A stretch of 64,000 nucleotides of DNA from Brachypodium distachyon (lineage: Eukaryota; Streptophyta; Magnoliopsida; Poales; Poaceae), in NCBI RefSeq assembly GCF_000005505.3, contig NC_016134.3, positions 22,705,584 through 22,769,583 on the forward strand, in the 5' to 3' direction. The notes under the pieces are model-generated. The model was not told the DNA's origin. It worked only from the letters and a program-made list of their open reading frames with translations, and did no database searches. Both the position numbers and the translations under genes were made by a program. Every line of letters starts with the position of its first letter. The stretch's first letter is position 1. Below are positions 53,658-64,000 of this stretch, piece by piece.

Positions 53658-56600
53658 TCAACTACGCCATCCAACCAGAGACGTCGAATCGCGCCGCCAA
53701 CTACTCCAACTCCAACGACACTTCTGAACCAACCTAGATCATGGACTCTGGGCTGACGGATCACATGACCAACGACATGGATCGTCTCCATGTACAAAAG
53801 AATTATGAAGGCCACGATCAGATCCAGGTGGCCAATGGTACGCATATTCCTATTTTACATGTTGGTGAATCCTCTTTACCTGGTTCAAATCAATCTGTTC
53901 TACACTTGAAAAATGTCTTACACACTCCACACATTAGCAAAAGTATCATATCTGCAAATAAACTTGCTTTTGATAACAATTATTTCGTTGAACTTCACCC
54001 CTTTTATTTCCTTATCAAGGACCGCATCACGAGGCAAATTCGGCTACACGGTAGGGCTCAAGGCGGCTTGTATCCGGTGTCACATCCACGCTCCCGTCAA
54101 GCACATCTCGCCACTCCATCCAAAGACTTGTGGCACCGGCGTCTTGGTCATCCCACGTCAACCATCGTTCAATCCATCATCTCCACCAATAAATTAGTTT
54201 TGTCGTCGAATAAAGAGCTAGTTGAGCATATTTGTGATGCGTGCCAACATGTGAAAGTTCATCAACTCCCTGATGAGTTGTCAAATAGAGCCTCTACTAT
54301 TCCCTTAGAGTTGGACCACACGAATGTGTGGGCACCAACGGTTAAATCCTCCGGTGGTTTTTTGGTATTATGCAAGTTTTTTGGATGATTTTAGCAAGTT
54401 TTCGTGGGTTTATCTATTGAAAGACAAGTCAGATGTTGAGCATGTCTTTTATCAATTCCAGAAACGTGTTGAGCGATCTGTGGGTGTTAAAATTCATCCC
54501 GTTCAGTCCGATTGGGGAGGGGAGTATCAGAAATTACATCGCTATTTTCAGGATACTGGCATCACCCATCGCCTCTCCTGCACCCACACCCAGCAACAAA
54601 ACGGTGCAATCGAGAGAAAGCACCATCATCTTGTTGAAACCGCCCTTTCTCTTCTTGCTCAAGCTTGTGTTCCTCTTCGCTTTTGGGATGATGCTATCCT
54701 CACAGCTTGTTATCTCATTAACCGAATGCCTAGTCGTGTTATTCACAACAAGACACCCGTCACAAAATTGTTTAAAATACCTGTTCGGTACGAGGCTTTA
54801 CGCGTTTTTGGGTGTGCCTGCTGGCCAAATCTTTGACCCTTTAACAACCGAAAATTGTCTTTTTGGTCTACCCGGTGTGTGTTTCTTGGGTACAGTCCAG
54901 ATAATCTTGGGTTCAAGTGCCTTGATTGGTTCACTGGCCGAATATATGTCTCCCTTGACATAGTTTTTGATGAAACAGTCTATCTGTTCTCTGTTGACCA
55001 CTCCCAAAATTCCCAACCCATTGAAGATTTACTTCTTCTTCCGGAACCAGCTAGAGATTCATCAACGTGTACTGATACGGACTGTGCTACTAATCTGGTT
55101 CCCAGTGATGCTGTTTCAGGTGCAGGCGATCATGTCGATCATACAATGCATGGCGAGCATGCTCCTATTCACGTCGATCATGGGGCGCCGGCTCCCGCGG
55201 CCCAGGACAACCATGCGGCCCAAGACGATGCGGTCTCAGACACGGCCTCGGAGCCTGCCTCGCCTCCGTCTCCTCCCACACCGACGTGTGGGCCGGCCCA
55301 TGGTGCGGATCGTGACTCTCCCTCATCCTCTCCGTCTGCTGCCTCCTCACCATCACCAAGTCCTGAACCTGTACCTGCACCTGCTCAACCTATGCGCACT
55401 AGGCTGCAGAATAGCAAAGTTCTCCCGGTTCGCCTCTATGATGGGATCATCCGATATGACCCGTCTAAGCGAGCCTTTGCGGCTGAACCCACGTCTCATC
55501 ATGATGCTTTGGCTATTCATGCCTGGAAAACTGCTATGGATGCGGAGTTTGCTGCTCTCCGCCTCAACAACACCTGGCGTCTCGTGGAACCGCCTCGTGG
55601 TCATCATGTCGTCGGCTGCAAGTGGGTATTCAAGGTCAAGCAGAAGTCTGATGGCACCATTGATCATCACAAAGCCTGTCTCGTCACGAAGGGCTTCACC
55701 CAGCGTGCTGGTATTGACTACACTGACGCGTTCTCCCCGGTGGTTAAACCCACCACAGTTTTGTTGATCTTGTCCATCGCCGTTTCTCGCGGCTGGGCTC
55801 TTCGTCAAGTGGATGTTCAAAATTCCTTCCTCCATGGAAATATCCAGGAGGAGGTATACATGTCTCAACCGCCAGGATATGTTGATCCAGATCATCCTCA
55901 TCATGTCTGTCATTTGCAGAAATCACTTTACGGTCTTAAACAGGCGCCAAGAGCGTGGTATTCCAAGCTGAGTGTCAAGCTCCAGTCCATGGGTTTCAAG
56001 CCATCCAAAGCAGATACCTCCCTGTTCATTTTCCTTGACCCACGAGTCACCATCTATATGTTGATCTATGTGGATGATATCATCATAGCCGGTTCCTATC
56101 AACAGACTGTAGAAAAGCTCCTGAAGCAGCTTCGTGACTCTTTCGCTATCAAGGATCTCGGGGAACTCTCCTACTTTCTTGGAATAGAAGTGACAAAGGC
56201 GTCTGATGGAATAGCCCTATCTCAGACCAAGTATCCTACCGATCTGCTTTAGAAAGTGAATATGCAGAATTGCACGGGTAGTTCAACACCCATGTCGTCA
56301 TCCGACAAGCTCAGCAAGAATGCTGGCACTATACTCACTGAAGCAGAAGCCTTTGTCTAAAGGAGCACGGTGGGAGCTTTGCAATACCTGTGCCTGACAC
56401 GGCCATACATTTCCTTCACTGTAAACAAGGCATGCCAATTCCTCTTTGCTCCCACAGATGTGCACTGGTCTGTAGTTAAAAGAGTGCTGCGATATGTGAA
56501 AGAAACTCTGAAGGTTGGACTCAGCATACGACATTCCCAGTCCACAGAATTAAGCATGTATACGGATGCAGATTGGGCTGGGTGCCCCGATGATCGCCGA

Positions 56601-57026
56601 TCAACTGGAGGCTACGCGGTGTTCTATGGACCCAATCTGATATCTTGGAGCTCTCGAAAACAACCTACTATCAGTCGGTCGAGTACCGAAGCGGAGTATA
56701 ATGCCATTGCAAATGGCACGGCAGAGGTGACATGGCTGCAGTCAGTTCTTCGAGAGTTGGGTGTGTTTCAGGCTCAAGCTCCAATTCTATGGTGCGACAA
56801 TCTCGGTGCAACTTTTCTCACAGCCAATCATATGTTTCATGCTCGAACAAAACACATCAAAATCGATTTCCATTTTGTACGAGAGAAGGTGTCAGCAGGA
56901 GCACTAAAGGTGCGGTTCATCTCTACACAGGATCAAATTGCTGACATATTCACGAAGGCCCTTGGCAAGGAGGCGTTTGATCGAATGAAGTATGGATTGA
57001 ATCTGGTTAGCCCTTGTTTGGATTGA
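53658..57026 (+). pseudogene. copia polyprotein: protease, integrase, RT, RNase H
   Basis: Protease IMDSGLTDHMT near 53741, with the preceding Trp codon now TAG. GAG-pre-integrase LWHRRLGHP with CDAC near 54130-54250. Integrase with DDFSKFSWV, SDWGGEYQ and QQQNGAIERK (catalytic acids kept) after a frameshift near 54360. RT with [33 protein letters not shown] and the catalytic [12 protein letters not shown] near 56070. RNase H with [25 protein letters not shown] and the final [14 protein letters not shown] block. Stops near 54834 (TGA), 56250 (TAG) and 56359 (TAA). Otherwise well preserved. Confidence 0.9.
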
Positions 57027-57033
57027 GGGGGAC

Positions 57034-57216
57034 TGTTAAACGGAGTAGGATGGCGCATGTGCGGATACGATCCTGTCACGTCAGGCTAACTAGACTTGCG
57101 GTAGAAGTTGTAATCCTAACCGAATTGTAAACCCTAGATTGTATGTGTATATATATAAAGAGTACACGCCTACCCTTGAGAGGTACGGAGATTCAATCCA
57201 ATCTACTGTTTATACA
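57034..57216 (+). repeat. 3' LTR of copia element
   Basis: TGTTAAACGGAG to TTTATACA, directly after the polypurine tract. A TATA box (GTATATATATAAAG) lies at 57147-57160. 183 bp, with no second copy in the window. The exact end depends on the CA chosen at 57215-57216. Confidence 0.75.
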
Positions 57217-59477
57217 ATATCTAGTGAAAGATCGCCCACCTCTGGGCCACCGGATGAAGCTAGGTTCATCACCTCGATTGATCTACGTGGCTGCCGCAAC
57301 GAGATCTCAGCCATCTCTTTGCCCTTTCCCATAAGGGGCCCTAGGCTGACCGAGTCGCCTGCTCTCGATCGAGTCGATGAAGAGGCTACTCGACGGAGAG
57401 TGTCTTCCTCAACACCATGCGCAAGGGCAAGCGTAAAGAATAACTCAGCGTCGGTCTTCGACTGATACTGGCAGTACTCCTCTAACGGGTCATGACTTGC
57501 CACAAAGAAGTCAATAAGGCCATTCAATGACTCCGGCACTGACCCATCAGGAGTCATCTTGCTGATTACGGTAGTCAGAATCTTCGTCACTTCTCGGAGC
57601 TTGCCCCTGGCTTCAGCATTGATGACTTCAATGCTTTCTAAAGCATCATTGAAGCTCTGGCTTCTCTCTTTGAATTGAACCTCAGCGGAAATGGAGAAAC
57701 GGTCAATTTTACACGAGAAGGAAAAGCCACTTGAGTAACAGATTCAAACGCTCACCAGCGACAGAGCGAGTAGCACTTTCGAGTCGCTCGATCCAAACCT
57801 TCTACCGCTCTTTCTCTGTGGAAGTACGGGAGTCTATACGTTGCTGAAGATGACTCTTTTCGGCGGCCGCTTCCTGCAGCTCTTGGCGACATTAACTTAG
57901 CTCTGCTCGAAGTCGCTCCTGATCTGCCTTCGTCTCCTCAGACTCTCCAATAAGAGTTGTCATGGAGCGGATGATTGGCTAAAAACAAGAAGCAATCTCA
58001 AGTCATTTCTTGAGTGCCACTTCCATCGCGAGGCAACATAATAGCAAACGACAAATTTGCTCACGAGTTGACTCGACGCAGGAGCCGTCGCCTGAGGAAT
58101 GCTCGACTCATCTGGTCGACTTCCTTCCCTCGGATTGGCCGCCAAAGTTTCTTCGGTGTGAGCTGCCTTTTCTTTAGTCGGCTGGTCCGACCCTTTCGAG
58201 TCTGGACCAGTCGATTGAGTCCCGGGAGCCTTTTTGCTCTCGACTGAGCCACCAGTATGGCTAAGTAAGAAGTTTTTAGACGTCTAGTCAAAATCTCTAG
58301 GATACTGAAGTAAGATGGCTAAAAGATTCACCTGGCACGGTTGGATCGTGCAAAAAGACCAGAGCGACGAGTCGCGACTGGCCCGTCGGACTTGGTCCTC
58401 TTGAATGCAGGTACATACACCGATGGCTCGACATTCGGGTCCATCGAGCCAGTCGTTTGGGTCTGTACCGGCGGGTCATTATCCTCTCTGCCGCGCTTCT
58501 TAGATCATTATCGGGTCCCTGAAATCAAAGCCACGGTCAGAACTAATTCATGCCAAAAACGACAAGGTTTATCAGATGCTTCGGTGATCACCTTTTCTCG
58601 GGGCCTGTCGGGTCCATAGGGAGCCACTGGAGGGTCAATCTCGCAGGTCTATGACTCGCCCAAGTCAGTAAGCCGCCTAACTCGTCGACACACTTCAGTC
58701 GAACGAAATTCCTTGGTACTAATTCAGGTCGGATCACGAACCCCTCGATATGCCAACATGGGATGAGCACGAGCCTGCAACGGCTGAATTCTTCTCCGGA
58801 TAAAAGCGGCGATGAGGTGAACTCCAGTCACCTTCAACTGAGGAGTCTCCATGAGACACAGGAATCGGACCAACAGAGTCTTGGCTTCTTCGCCCTCTGT
58901 TCCTCCCAACTTATGGCTCCAGGCTGTCGTCTTCTTCACCGACGTGCTCGCGGAGAATTCGGGAAGACTGAAGCCGCGCCCTTCGACCGGCACATCCATG
59001 ACATAAAACCACCTCGATTTCCATCGAGAAGATGATTCTCTCTCGGAGGTTGAAGAATTTGGCATCCGCCTGAGTTTGAATGTCCACACATCCAATCGCG
59101 TCCTTGCCCTAGCGCTTGATGGTGAACATTCTCTTCCAGAGACCCATATGGGGATTTATTCTGAGAAAGCATTCACACAGCGTCACAAAGCATGCGATGT
59201 GGAGGTAGGAGTTTGGAGAAAGATTATGAAGTTGGAGCCAGTAGGCCAAAAGCAATCTATGAAGGAAATGGTGGACTGGGAATGCTAACCCACGAGTGAA
59301 GAAATCATAATGCACCACTCGCTCACCTTGCAAGGGGCAAGGGATTACCTCCTCGCTGGGAAAACGCACATGCCCCGACCGTGGGGACAGCAGACCTTCC
59401 TCTTGCATGCCGGCCACCCTCTCGCGATCCACGGAAGACAACGGCCAAGCTTCCGCGCTTCTCTTGTTCTTCCCCAT
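57213..59477 (-). pseudogene. antisense ORF of Tat element H (gypsy-type transposon N-domain)
   Basis: From ATG 59477 (MGKNKRSAEAWPLSSVDRER). The first 120 codons carry VHYDFFTRGLAFPVHHFL, LSPNSYLHIACF and LCECFLRINPHMGLW, which I recognise as the 'putative gypsy type transposon' domain (PF04195, Transposase_28). Later pieces in other frames hold SRWFYVMDVPVEG (near 58980) and LNGLIDFFVASHDPLEEYC (near 57500). Several frameshifts and stops. Cut on the left by the copia LTR. Additional ORFs like this, antisense to pol, are known in Tat elements; function unknown. Confidence 0.6.
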
Positions 59478-60130
59478 CTCGCTGGGTCGAAGGACGTGAT
59501 TAACAGGGACTACGAAGGGTTTTGGCTATGGAAGCTAAAGTCTTGGGCGCCTGAGCTCTGGGTGCGAGGAGGAAGAAGGGTTAAAACTAAATTTACCCCA
59601 CCTCCATTTTAATCCTTGCCCTAGCAGAAAATCCGGGACACACGATCTCGGTCGTGGCCACGTGCTCCGCATCAATCGGAATACGAAAGGGCGAAGATGA
59701 AAATAACTGCTTACTTCATGGGCGCGATAACCAATGAGATCATCATTGTGTCTTGTTTACTTCACGAAGTGTGATCATTTGTCCATTGGCGCATGCCTAC
59801 AGTGTGCCTAGCTGTCAGGCTAGGCTGTACATCCAGTCAAATCGGATGACTAAACGGCTTTTCACCTCCAGCAGGTACGTCATCAATGACAAAGTCTGAC
59901 GCGAATATCTTGACTCGAAATTATCTCCCATACAGGATGATGGAGTTTATCTTAAATGTTGACACTCATCTTGAGTCTTGACCGTGAATACCAAGACTCT
60001 CATTCGAGTCGCGAACTAACCAGTTGTTGCTTTATACTAGCTAAAGACTTCATTCAATTAGCTATTGTTTATTCTTTATTCATAACAGCAAAAACAGGGC
60101 AATGACCCTGACACAAACAGTTGATTTCAT
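59478..60130 (+). other. non-coding part of element H before the repeat array
   Basis: No coding frame. By position it is the upstream flank of the antisense ORF and the start of the 3' untranslated region of the sense element. Nothing further is recognised. Confidence 0.4.
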
Positions 60131-60620
60131 ATAATCGACTCAAGTGAGTCGCACCAACTGCGTCACCTCAGTTGTTTATGCTCATTCGCATAACAGTAAG
60201 TCTCTTGGGTTTCGTCCGAAGAGCCTGGAGTCGCACCAGCTGCGTTGCTCTAGTAAAATCCATGTTCATTGCATGAAGATAAGCCTCATGGATCTCTCCA
60301 CCAAGTCTGAAATCGTACCAGCTGCGCATTTCAGTAAATCCATGCTCATTGGATGAAGATAAGACCCGAAAGTTCTCTTACGGGTCTGGGATCGTACCAG
60401 CTGCGTTATCTCCAGTCAAATCCATACTCATTGTATGAAGGTAAGTCCTAAAACTTAGGCCTGGATATGCATCGATTGCATCTCTCCAGTAACAATTTTC
60501 ACTTAAGGGTCACTCCCTGCAACCATGTTCATTACATGAAGATAAGACCCATAGGCTTCCTATAGGGCCTGGAAACGTACCAGCTGTGTATTTCTAGTTC
60601 AGGCAATCTTGATAAACGAG
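60131..60620 (+). repeat. degenerate tandem array, period about 80-90 bp
   Basis: The motif GCACCAACTGCG/GTACCAGCTGCG recurs at 60151, 60233, 60315, 60395 and 60577 (one copy near 60475 is degenerate). Each is followed by TCCATGCTCATT-GATGAAGATAAG-like sequence. About five and a half units. Tat elements commonly have such arrays in their 3' untranslated region. Confidence 0.8.
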
Positions 60621-61047
60621 TCGAGTACTTAAAAACTGGAATTTGACTCTATAAGACCCCAGCAGTCTAAGTCAAAATTCGCCAGTCGCTAGGTTCGAGT
60701 CCAGGGACTCGAATGCTGATGAAAGCTAGTGTTGTTTTCGCCCTAGAGCAATTAACTGGACTCGACCTCTCGAGTATCTGGGCGCATTAAGCATATATCC
60801 CTATGACTCCTATTCACCGCATTGATTCAATATAAGCTCATATTGTGGAACTGTTAATTAACAGTTAAGCATTAAAAGCATCGACCCAGACATTCTCTGA
60901 GTCAAAAATACTTCTCATTCGTAGTACAAATCAATGGAACTCCATGTCTGCAGCATTATGCAACTGGGTCAACAGCAAAATAAGCTCATTCTTTACGGGA
61001 AAAGTCCCTAGTCGAGTCTTCGACTCAACCAGACACTTGGGGGATAC
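60621..61047 (+). other. 3' untranslated region and polypurine tract of element H
   Basis: Non-coding. Repeated ACTCGA/TCGAGT motifs occur. It ends in ACACTTGGGGGATAC, a polypurine-type tract directly before the LTR. Confidence 0.55.
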
Positions 61048-61580
61048 TGACGTGGTTATGACTAACCACGTACTCGACTCAAGTATACCCGGTACAGCCC
61101 AGCTGGGGGCCCACAAGGAATCCTACCTCGACTCTAGGAGTCTACATGCCAAATCTTGCGACTCAAGATAAGGAAGGTTAATTAGATTATATTCCCTCAT
61201 TGTAACCGACTTAGACTCTACCTGAGACCTGAGTTCCAGCATATATAAAGGACTAGGAGGGGGAGCCAAGAGGACACCCCAACTTAGATACAAGTCACCT
61301 AGACGCACTCGACGACTCGGTGCATCTAGACTCTGCGGCACCCCATTGTAATCAACTCATCAATACAGATCCGACAAGCAGGATGTAAGGGTATTACCTC
61401 ATCGAGGGCCCTGAAACTGGGCAAATCGTGTCCCATGTGTCCTTGTTAACCGACGAGTTCACCAACACACAGTTAACTTTCCTTGATATAAGTCCATCAA
61501 TATGGACATTGTCGAAGTTACATCTTCATCAATAGGCATTAGAGTCGATTAGACGCAGCCTCGAGTGTCGGGTGCGTCCA
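61048..61580 (+). repeat. 3' LTR of element H (right edge uncertain)
   Basis: Starts TGACGTGG after the polypurine tract. A TATA box (ATATATAAAG) lies at 61241-61250, and a U5-like GGATGTAAGGGTATTACC near 61380 is typical of Tat LTRs. The right end could be at about 61480 or about 61580, since no second copy allows a check. A perfect 9-bp stem lies at 61050-61071. Confidence 0.6.
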
Positions 61581-61804
61581 AGAAATGCATTCCTTTGGGT
61601 CCATCCTTTCGAATGGATGAGAGCTATGAATTGAGCTTTGCGTTGTTTGGCTTGCGATAAGATGTTATGCAAAGCTTGGGCGGAGCCCCCGAGTAGGTGG
61701 CGAGCCCAAAAAGTAAATGAGAGATCTCTGTGTAGAGAATATTGAAAGCTTTATTGAGTACCAGAGTACATGAGTGAAACTGAAATAATTGTGACCTACG
61801 GATG
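61581..61804. other. unassigned spacer
   Basis: About 220 bases between the end of the H LTR and the stop of the element I integrase. It is probably the 3' flank of element I. No feature recognised. Confidence 0.4.
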
Positions 61805-63241
61805 CTAATAAAAGTTGTAGGGGAAAACAGGGGAAGAAAAAACGCTGGAAAACAGTTGTGCGACGTTCCAAGGCCTGTTGTATGTGACACCACTCTTCAT
61901 GTCTTTGAGATAGTAAGCAACTCCTGGAATCACCTTGGTGACCACGTATGGTCCCTCCCAAGGGAATTGGAGCTTGTGATGACCCTTTTGCTTGAGTCGT
62001 AGTACGAGGTCACCTTCGACGAAGGAGCGGGTGCGCAACCTACGGCTGTGGTAGTTACGCAGGCCCTGTTGATAGACGGCTGCTCGTGCGAGCGCAACGT
62101 CGCGGGCTTCGTTGGCAGCATCAAGTGCATCCTCCATTGGCATGTCAATTTCCGGTCCAGAGTACGCCATGACTCTAGGAGCATTGAACCGGACGTCGGC
62201 TGGTAGCACTGCTTCAGCACCGTATACCATGAAGAACGGTGTGAACTTGGTACAGCCGTGTGGAGTTGTCCGCAGACTCCAGAGTACGGAGGGTAGTTCT
62301 TCGACCCATGCACCGGCTGCGCGATGCAGGGGAGTCATGAGTCGTTTTTTGATGCCGACTGTGAGCAGGCCGTTCGCCTTTCTGACCTGCCCATTAGTCT
62401 GTGAATGCGCAACTGCTGCGTAATTGAGGTGGATTCCCATCTATTCACAAAAGTCCTGGAACTCGTTAGAAAGGAAGTTTGACCTGTTGTTGGTGATAAT
62501 GCTGTGAGGGACTCCGAAGCGGAATACGATGGAGCGAATGAATGTGACGGCAGTCGTTCCCGTGGCATTTGTGATGGGCATTGCCTCGATCCATTTGGTG
62601 AACTTGTCGATGGCGACAAGCAGGAAAGAATGACCCCCTTCTTTTGATCGTTGAAAAGGCCCGACCATGTCGAGTCCCCATTGAGCGAAAGGCCAAGCCA
62701 ATGGTATTGTTTTGAGTTCTGAAGCCAGGGCATGCGGCTTAATTGCGAACATCTAGCAGGCCACGCATCAGGTGACAATGTCTGCGGCGTCTTGCATCAC
62801 TGTCGGCCAGTAGAATCCGGCTCGAAAAGCCTTTGCCGCGATAGCACGGCTGCTCACATGGTGACCGCATGTGCCTTGATGTATGTCGATCAAAATCTCC
62901 AGTCCTTCCTCAGGTGGGATGCACCGTTGCAGGATGCCGGAGACGCTTCGTTTGTCGAGCTCGCCTTCAATGACAGTAAAAGCTTTAGACCGCCTAGCAA
63001 TTCGACGTGCTTCTGTGACGTCTGCAGGTAGCTCTTGTCGTATCATGTACGCAAGAAAGGGTTGCATCCACGTCGGCTCGACCATGAGCACCTCATCTGG
63101 TTCTTCTTCACCGGTTGCGACTGCAGGGTCGTCCGGTGAGTCAGGGTCGAGAGGTTTTTTCTCACCGTTGATCAGTATTGACTTCTGGGTACTCGAAGTA
63201 TTCTTTTCCTTGATGGATCTCTGGTGGATGATCTCTAACAA
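61805..63241 (-). pseudogene. integrase, element I
   Basis: The zinc-binding region (HQGTCGHHVSSR) lies in 63241-62768. The core in 62752-62441 has LDMVGPFQRS and KFTKWIEAMP. The block normally reading ITDNGSNF is ITNNRSNF, so the second catalytic Asp is Asn. After a stop the frame 62440-61805 has QVRKAN where QVERAN is expected (catalytic Glu lost). GAEAVLPADVRFNAP and FPWEGPYVVTKVI follow. The enzyme is inactive on two catalytic positions. Confidence 0.82.
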
Positions 63242-64000
63242 TACTTCGGACGGGATTGGGAACGAGTCGAGCCGATGTTGGCCAGACTATCCGCTTCGTC
63301 ATTGCTGTTTCGGCCAATGTGAGGCAGCTCGCATCCGTCAAACTGGCCTTCCAGTACGTTGTAGAGATCGCGATAAGCAATCATGGAGTCGGAAATGGCA
63401 TTACACGACTTCATCGTTTGCTGAACGACGAGGTAAGAATGCCGTATATCATGAGCCTCGTGGCCCCGCAAGCTTTGGCCATGCGCATGCCATGCAAGAG
63501 GGCCTCGTACTCGGCTTCATTGTTTGAAGGGTTGTGAAAATGCATCTAAAGCACGTAGCGGAGTCTGTCACCTTTGGGCGAAATAAGCACGACACCCGCG
63601 CCTGCCCCTTAGTGTCACTTCGACCTGTCGAAGTACATTGTCCATGAGCTTGACATGTCGGGCGGGACCAGAATCTGAGCCTCTGTCCACTCGGTGATGA
63701 AGTCGGGGTGCACTTGTGATTTGATCGACTTCCGCCGCTCGTAGGTTATGTTGCGAGCCGAGAGCTCGATTCCCCACTCGGCGACTCGTCCAGTCGCTTC
63801 AGAGTTGTTCAGGATGTTGTCGAGAGGAGCCTCACTGACAACCGCAACTGTGTGTTGCTGGAAATGTCTTAGCTTGCATGCTGTTAGAAAGACTCCATAC
63901 GCAAGCTTTTGATAGAGGGGATAGCGTTGCTTTGTAGGCGAGAGGACTTCCCTGATGAAATAGACTGGGCGCTCAACACCGTGGGTGAAGCGATCCTCCC
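63242..64000 (-). pseudogene. RNase H and RT connection, element I
   Basis: From the right edge: the connection region ([41 protein letters not shown]), the RNase H start with MYFDRSK (FDGS expected), SNNEAEYEALLHGMR with the Glu, then a frameshift near 63480 and CELPHIGRNSNDEADSLA. Stops near 63610 and 63545 and the frameshift break it. Confidence 0.75.

Larger units (their letters stand above)
53658..57216 (+). mobile_element. Ty1/copia element, 3' portion
   Basis: Order protease, integrase, RT, RNase H, which defines copia. It is followed by a polypurine tract (GAGGGGGAC) and a 183 bp LTR. The gag start at 28501-28653 probably belongs to it. The short LTR suggests a small-LTR lineage such as Ale or Ivana, but I cannot decide which. 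Its right edge abuts Tat element H. Confidence 0.88.
57217..61580 (+). mobile_element. 3' part of Tat-like element (element H)
   Basis: Inferred as a plus-strand Tat element from three features in order: an ORF on the opposite strand, a tandem-repeat non-coding region, and a polypurine tract (ACTTGGGGGATAC) followed by an LTR with plus-strand TATA box. The gag-pol part lies to the left of the copia insertion and is not in the window. Confidence 0.65.
61805..64000 (-). mobile_element. Tat-like Ty3/gypsy element, pol part (element I)
   Basis: Minus-strand integrase and RNase H, with RT beyond the right edge. It lies tail-to-tail with element H. No LTR of its own is seen. Confidence 0.8.

Noticed and set aside
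60151..60606. Possible CRISPR-like array
   Set aside because: Units are degenerate, contiguous and about 80-90 bp with no unique spacers. The context is a plant retrotransposon 3' region.

Overview
This is plant nuclear DNA, almost certainly from a grass and probably from heterochromatin. It is a dense nest of transposable elements, and I see no ordinary host gene, tRNA, rRNA or CRISPR array. Two things point to a grass: Tekay-type chromovirus LTRs of about 3.3 kb beginning TGTAACAYCC, and a CACTA transposon with CCAGTGGCGG subterminal repeats. All coding regions are broken, so the window describes old, inactivated elements and how they were assembled.

Layout, left to right. (A) 1-4340, minus: Tat-like Ty3/gypsy fragment with gag, RT, RNase H and integrase. 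(B) 4341-10217, minus: Tekay chromovirus with 3' LTR, truncated in gag. (G) 10218 to about 15590, minus: Tat-like element, with the tail of an antisense ORF at its 3' side. (C) about 15590-18812, plus: Tekay partial 5' LTR, primer binding site, gag and protease. (D) 18813-19945, minus: Tekay 3' LTR piece. (E) 19946 to about 28500, minus: nearly full Tekay element with 3' LTR, integrase-chromodomain, RNase H, RT, protease, gag and an extra ORF in front of gag. About 28501-28653, plus: start of a Ty1/copia gag. (F) 28654-42727, plus: Tekay element whose 5' LTR carries three nested solo LTRs, then the extra ORF, gag, protease and RT, ending in a duplicated 5' leader. 42728-53657, minus: CACTA element with a TNP2 transposase gene and a five-exon TNPA/Ulp1 gene, split by another solo LTR at 49713-53030. 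53658-57216, plus: copia pol and 3' LTR. (H) 57217 to about 61580, plus: 3' part of a Tat element with an antisense ORF, a tandem-repeat 3' region and an LTR. (I) about 61800-64000, minus: integrase and RNase H of another Tat element.

The most interesting signal is in the Tekay elements. E and F both carry an ORF of about 280 codons ('ORF0' here) between the 5' LTR and gag. The ATG of ORF0, and that of gag, is in every copy directly preceded by AG, usually behind a pyrimidine-rich tract like a plant 3' splice site. The long LTRs also carry, across diverged copies, a GT donor after a GC-rich leader and a 59-64 nt exon-like box (pyrimidine tract plus AG on one side, AAG|GCAAGT on the other). 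Together these look like an alternatively spliced leader that would give separate ORF0 and gag messages. This is inference from sequence only, with no RNA evidence.

Order of events: the copia element appears to have inserted into Tat element H. Tekay F and the CACTA element then entered copia, later deletion joined F to CACTA and removed the middle of copia gag, and solo LTRs were added last. Five-base target duplications support this for three of the four solo LTRs exactly; the fourth matches 4 of 5.
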